From contig NZ_JAWXRD010000028.1 in assembly GCF_033843265.1 (NCBI RefSeq), forward strand, positions 124,001-188,000: DNA of 64,000 nt, read 5' to 3'. The position numbers were made by a program, and so were the translations under genes. The notes under the pieces were generated by a model. It made no database searches. It was not told where the DNA came from and saw nothing but the letters and a program-made list of their open reading frames with translations. This stretch comes from Scandinavium lactucae. Its GTDB lineage: Bacteria > Pseudomonadota > Gammaproteobacteria > Enterobacterales > Enterobacteriaceae. Position 1 is the stretch's first letter. Every line of letters begins with the position of its first letter. Shown piece by piece: positions 59,153 to 64,000 of this stretch.

Positions 59153-60016
59153 TTATACCGCGGATGCACCACCGACGATTTCGGTGAGTTCCTGAGTAAT
59201 GCTGGCCTGACGAGCTTTGTTGTATACCAACTGCAGCTCTTTAATCAGGCTGCCGCCATTGTCGGTCGCGGCTTTCATCGCCACCATACGTGCGGCCTGC
59301 TCGCTGGCCAGGTTTTCTACCACGCCCTGATAAACCTGAGATTCGACATAACGACGCAGCAGGGTGTCCAGCAGCGCTTTCGGATCAGGTTCGTACAGAT
59401 AATCCCAGGATTTACGCTTCAGATCCTCATCTTCTGATGCCGGCAGCGGCAGCAGCTGAGTAATGGTCGGAACCTGAGACATGGTGTTAATAAATTTGTT
59501 GCTGACAACGTACAGCTTGTCCAGACGGCCTTCATCGTAGGCCTGCAACATCACTTTTACCGGGCCGATCAGTTCGGACAGGGAAGGGTTATCACCCATA
59601 CCTGTTACCTGAGCAACCACGTTACCGCCAACGGAACTAAAGAAGGACACGCCCTTAGAGCCGATCATCGCGAGTTCGCTCTGAACGCCTTTATCGGACC
59701 ACGCCTTCATATCTGCCAGCACTTTTTTGAACAGGTTAATGTTCAAACCGCCGCACAGACCACGGTCAGTGGACACCACCAGGTAGCCCACGCGTTTAAC
59801 GTCGCGTTCTTCCAGGTAAGGGTGCTTATATTCCAGATTACCGGTGGCAAGGTGACCAATCACTTTGCGCATGGTATCAGCATAAGGACGGCTGGCTGCC
59901 ATGCGTTCCTGCGATTTACGCATTTTGGACGCGGCGACCATTTCCATCGCTTTAGTGATCTTCTGCGTGTTCTGGACGCTTGCGATCTTACTACGTATCT
60001 CTTTTGCGCCGGCCAT
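59153..60016 (-). CDS. atpG: ATP synthase gamma subunit
   Basis: A 287-residue central-stalk subunit; the N- and C-terminal helices ('MAGAKEIRSKIASVQNTQKI', 'ITQELTEIVGGASAV') form the coiled coil that rotates in alpha3beta3. It lies 50 bp after atpA. Confidence 0.98.
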   Translation of the reverse strand: MAGAKEIRSKIASVQNTQKITKAMEMVAASKMRKSQERMAASRPYADTMRKVIGHLATGNLEYKHPYLEERDVKRVGYLVVSTDRGLCGGLNINLFKKVLADMKAWSDKGVQSELAMIGSKGVSFFSSVGGNVVAQVTGMGDNPSLSELIGPVKVMLQAYDEGRLDKLYVVSNKFINTMSQVPTITQLLPLPASEDEDLKRKSWDYLYEPDPKALLDTLLRRYVESQVYQGVVENLASEQAARMVAMKAATDNGGSLIKELQLVYNKARQASITQELTEIVGGASAV

Positions 60017-60066
60017 GAGCTTCTCCTCAATGCCTCGCGGCCTGCCCTAAGACAGGCCGCCAGACG

Positions 60067-61608
60067 TTACCAGGACTGGGTTGCTTTGAAGGAATCGAGG
60101 ATGCCTTTCAGCTTGCCTTCGATTTCGTCGTTATAGCCACCGGTCTGGTTGATTTCTTGCATCAGCGGAGCGTGGTCACGGTCGACGTAAGCCAGCAGAG
60201 CGGCTTCGAAGCTACCGATTTTCGCCAGTTCCACATCTTCGAGGTAACCGCGTTCAGCTGCGAACAGAACCAGGCCCTGCTGTGCTACAGACATAGGGGC
60301 ATATTGTTTCTGTTTCAGCAGCTCGGTCACTTTCTGACCGTGGCTCAGCTGTTTACGGGTTGCTTCATCCAAGTCGGATGCGAACTGAGAGAACGCAGCC
60401 AGTTCACGATACTGTGCCAGCGCGGTACGAATACCACCGGACAGTTTCTTGATGATCTTGGTCTGAGCAGCACCACCAACACGGGATACGGAGATACCCG
60501 GGTTAACTGCCGGACGAATACCGGAGTTAAACAGGTTGGTTTCCAGGAAGATCTGACCATCGGTAATGGAAATTACGTTAGTCGGAACGAACGCGGAAAC
60601 GTCACCAGCCTGCGTTTCGATAATCGGCAGCGCAGTCAGGGAGCCGGTTTTACCTTTCACTTCACCGTTGGTGAACTTCTCAACGTATTCCGCATTTACG
60701 CGGGATGCGCGCTCCAGCAGACGGGAGTGGAGATAGAACACGTCGCCCGGGAATGCTTCACGTCCTGGTGGACGACGGAGCAGCAGGGAAACCTGACGGT
60801 AAGCTACAGCCTGTTTGGACAGGTCATCGTAAACGATCAGCGCATCTTCACCGCGGTCGCGGAAGTATTCGCCCATTGCGCAACCGGCATAGGGTGCCAG
60901 GTATTGCAATGCAGCAGATTCAGACGCAGTCGCAACCACAACGATGGTGTTGGCCAGAGCGTTATGCTCTTCCAGTTTACGCACCACGTTAGAAATGGTG
61001 GACGCTTTCTGGCCGATAGCCACGTACACACATTTGATGCCGGAATCACGCTGGTTGATGATCGCATCGATTGCCATCGCGGTTTTACCGGTCTGACGGT
61101 CACCGATGATCAGCTCACGCTGGCCACGGCCGATTGGAATCATCGCATCGACGGATTTATAACCGGTCTGAACAGGCTGATCGACGGACTGACGTTCGAT
61201 TACGCCCGGTGCGATAACTTCGATAGGCGAGAAGCCATCGTTATCAACCGGACCTTTACCGTCAATAGGTGCACCCAGGGTGTTCACCACGCGGCCTAAC
61301 ATGCCACGGCCAACCGGAACTTCGAGAATACGGCCAGTACACTTAACCTTCATGCCTTCGGCCAGGTCAGCGTATGGACCCATCACAACTGCACCTACGG
61401 AGTCGCGCTCCAGGTTCAGTGCGATAGCGTAACGGTTACCCGGAAGGGAAATCATCTCACCCTGCATACAATCGGCCAGGCCGTGGATGCGGATAACACC
61501 GTCACTTACGGAAACAATAGTACCTTCGTTGTGAGCCTCGCTCACAACATTGAACTGAGCAATGCGCTGCTTGATCAGTTCGCTGATTTCGGTGGAATTC
61601 AGTTGCAT
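60067..61608 (-). CDS. atpA: ATP synthase alpha subunit
   Basis: A 513-residue F1 subunit with non-catalytic nucleotide sites. The P-loop is 'GDRQTGKTAMAID' (about 169-181) and the arginine finger lies in the conserved 'ISVSRVGGAAQ' region. The length is the same as E. coli; it lies 12 bp after atpH. Confidence 0.98.
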   Translation of the reverse strand: MQLNSTEISELIKQRIAQFNVVSEAHNEGTIVSVSDGVIRIHGLADCMQGEMISLPGNRYAIALNLERDSVGAVVMGPYADLAEGMKVKCTGRILEVPVGRGMLGRVVNTLGAPIDGKGPVDNDGFSPIEVIAPGVIERQSVDQPVQTGYKSVDAMIPIGRGQRELIIGDRQTGKTAMAIDAIINQRDSGIKCVYVAIGQKASTISNVVRKLEEHNALANTIVVVATASESAALQYLAPYAGCAMGEYFRDRGEDALIVYDDLSKQAVAYRQVSLLLRRPPGREAFPGDVFYLHSRLLERASRVNAEYVEKFTNGEVKGKTGSLTALPIIETQAGDVSAFVPTNVISITDGQIFLETNLFNSGIRPAVNPGISVSRVGGAAQTKIIKKLSGGIRTALAQYRELAAFSQFASDLDEATRKQLSHGQKVTELLKQKQYAPMSVAQQGLVLFAAERGYLEDVELAKIGSFEAALLAYVDRDHAPLMQEINQTGGYNDEIEGKLKGILDSFKATQSW

Positions 61609-61620
61609 GCTCCAGTCCCC

Positions 61621-62154
61621 TTAAGACTGCAAGACGTCTGCAAGGCGTTCAAGACGGCCGCGTACGCTACCATCAATGACTGTATCACCCGTGCGGATGA
61701 TAACGCCTGCCATTACAGACTTATCGATTTTGCAATTCAGCTTAACTTTGCGTGACAGACGTTTTTCCATCGCGGCAGTGATTTTCGCGAGCTGTTCGTC
61801 ACTCAGTGCGGATGCAGAAGTCACTTCGACTTCAGCGGTCGCTTCACTCAGCGCGCGTAAATGCGCGAACTGCTCAAGAACATCAGGGAGCGCTTTCAAA
61901 CGACCATTTTCAGCCATCACCCGAACCAGGTTCTGACCGTTGGCGTCCAGCTGCTCACCGCAGATTGCGATAAACGCATCTGCGAGCGTTTCCGGTGCCA
62001 GGGCACCAGAAAGTAACTCTGCCATCTGGTCGTTTTTGGTGACCTCGGCGGCGAACGCCAGCATATCTTGCCAGCTGTCTACGCTTTGGTTTTCGACCGC
62101 AAAGTCAAAAGCTGCTTTGGCGTAGGGGCGAGCTACCGTTACAAATTCAGACAT
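61621..62154 (-). CDS. atpH: ATP synthase delta subunit
   Basis: A 177-residue peripheral-stalk subunit that links the top of F1 to the b dimer; a helical N-terminal domain is followed by the C-terminal b-binding part. It begins 14 bp after atpF. Start 'MSEFVTVARPYAKAAF' as in E. coli. Confidence 0.98.
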   Translation of the reverse strand: MSEFVTVARPYAKAAFDFAVENQSVDSWQDMLAFAAEVTKNDQMAELLSGALAPETLADAFIAICGEQLDANGQNLVRVMAENGRLKALPDVLEQFAHLRALSEATAEVEVTSASALSDEQLAKITAAMEKRLSRKVKLNCKIDKSVMAGVIIRTGDTVIDGSVRGRLERLADVLQS

Positions 62155-62168
62155 CAGCCCCTCCCTCC

Positions 62169-62639
62169 TTACAGTTCAGCGACAAGTTTATCCACGATGT
62201 CGCTGTTAGCAGCTTCATCCACGGAACGTTCGATGATCTTCTCGGCACCAGCAACAGCCAGAATCGCTACCTGCTTGCGAAGTTCTTCGCGAGCACGTTT
62301 ACGCTCGGCGTCGATCTCAGCCTGCGCCTGGGCAACGATTTTGCTACGTTCCTGTTCTGCTTCAGCTTTCGCTTCATCCATGATCTGAGAACGACGCTTG
62401 TTAGCTTGTTCAATGATCACCTGGGCTTCCGCTTTCGCTTTTTTCAGCTGGTCGGTCGCGTTGGCCTGTGCAAGGTCCAAATCTTTCTTAGCGCGTTCTG
62501 CAGAAGACAGTCCGTCAGAAATTTCTTTCTGACGTTTTTCGATGGCTGCCATTAATGGCGGCCATACGTACTTCATGCAGAACCAGACAAAGAGAACAAA
62601 CGCGATGGCCTGGCCGAGGATTGTTGCGTTCATGTTCAC
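62169..62639 (-). CDS. atpF: ATP synthase b subunit
   Basis: A 156-residue stator with one N-terminal TM helix ('AIAFVLFVWFCMKYVWPPLM') and a long charged coiled coil (about 30-140) that dimerises to the peripheral stalk. It has an ATG start in the sequence (GTG in E. coli by memory). It lies 34 bp after atpE. Confidence 0.98.
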   Translation of the reverse strand: MNMNATILGQAIAFVLFVWFCMKYVWPPLMAAIEKRQKEISDGLSSAERAKKDLDLAQANATDQLKKAKAEAQVIIEQANKRRSQIMDEAKAEAEQERSKIVAQAQAEIDAERKRAREELRKQVAILAVAGAEKIIERSVDEAANSDIVDKLVAEL

Positions 62640-62673
62640 AGCACAATACCTCTTAAAATTTGATGACTACTTA

Positions 62674-62913
<240 letters not shown>

Positions 62914-62962
62914 GACAGTCTCCAGTTTGTTTCAGTTAAAACGTAGTAGTGTTGGTAAAGAA

Positions 62963-63778
<816 letters not shown>

Positions 63779-63786
63779 GATGCCTT

Positions 63787-64000
63787 TTACCCTTTGTTGT
63801 TGATTACAGCTGGTGCCAGAACTTGTACCACCAGCACCAAAACCCACGTCACTATCAGCGGCACAAATACCGCTTTAACAACCGCCAGCGCCACCGCAAG
63901 GAGGGCAAAGGTCAGCAACACCTTAAACACTTCGCCGAAGGCGAAAGACCAGGCCACTCGGCCTTTGGCAGGTGTATGCGCCTGATGACGCCAGGCAAAA
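63787..64000 (-). CDS. atpI: ATP synthase accessory protein AtpI (partial)
   Basis: The C-terminal 70 residues of AtpI are present ('FAWRHQAHTPAKGRVAWTF' to 'APAVINNKG', stop at 63787-63789); the start lies beyond the right edge. AtpI is a small four-helix membrane protein that helps c-ring assembly and is first in the operon. Confidence 0.93.
   Translation of the reverse strand, partial: FAWRHQAHTPAKGRVAWSFAFGEVFKVLLTFALLAVALAVVKAVFVPLIVTWVLVLVVQVLAPAVINNKG

Overview
The window is a chromosomal segment from a member of the Enterobacteriaceae. The proteins are near-identical in length and motif to the E. coli yic-yid-yie-pst-glm-atp genes, but gene content differs from K-12: tnaCAB, yidB, setC, the uhp and ade genes, dgo and bgl are missing, and the glv/agl operon looks intact. 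An Enterobacter/Lelliottia-like or closely related genus is my inference; the species cannot be read from this sequence. The segment lies beside the replication origin: dnaA-dnaN-recF-gyrB is in the middle and the ATP synthase operon runs off the right end.

Region 1 (1-11371) is the variable part. It holds the end of yicH, nepI, yicS, yicL, a GNAT acetyltransferase, a divergent TetR/14-TM efflux pair, and an NTF2-like gene split by a Tn3-family remnant. That remnant has a truncated Tn3-type tnpR, an AT-rich gene of unknown function and one terminal inverted repeat. A serine hydrolase, nlpA, and a small accessory patch follow. The patch carries a ribbon-helix-helix regulator with two operator palindromes, a SymE-like toxin gene and a small orphan gene. 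It ends at selC (tRNA-Sec), a classic island attachment site.

Region 2 (11372-31846) is metabolic and stress-related. It contains yicJ-yicI (alpha-xyloside uptake and hydrolysis), yicN, ilvBN with the ivbL attenuator, the SOS-controlled tisB toxin with its antisense-type RNA istR, emrD, an aglA-aglB (glv) alpha-glucoside PTS operon with its GntR regulator, yidE broken by one extra copy of a 5-bp repeat, the heat-shock pair ibpA-ibpB with RNA-thermometer-like leaders, yidQ, yidR, yidA, and an MDR oxidoreductase divergent from a LysR regulator.

Region 3 (31917-42368) is the conserved replication and translocation core: gyrB, recF, dnaN and dnaA leftward, then rpmH, rnpA, yidD, yidC and mnmE rightward, with a DnaA box between dnaA and rpmH. 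Region 4 (42501-48372) has mdtL, yidZ, yieE, chrR, adeP and yieH. Region 5 (48408-64000) is leftward: phoU-pstBACS with a Pho box, glmS-glmU, then the atp operon (atpC to partial atpI). Between glmU and atpC is an unexplained unit: two perfect CRP-type palindromes, a sigma70-like promoter, a 16-codon ORF with a Shine-Dalgarno and a Rho-independent terminator. It is a candidate small RNA or small-protein gene. The best candidates for undescribed biology are this unit, the Tn3-remnant passenger gene, the RHH/SymE patch and the yidE repeat.
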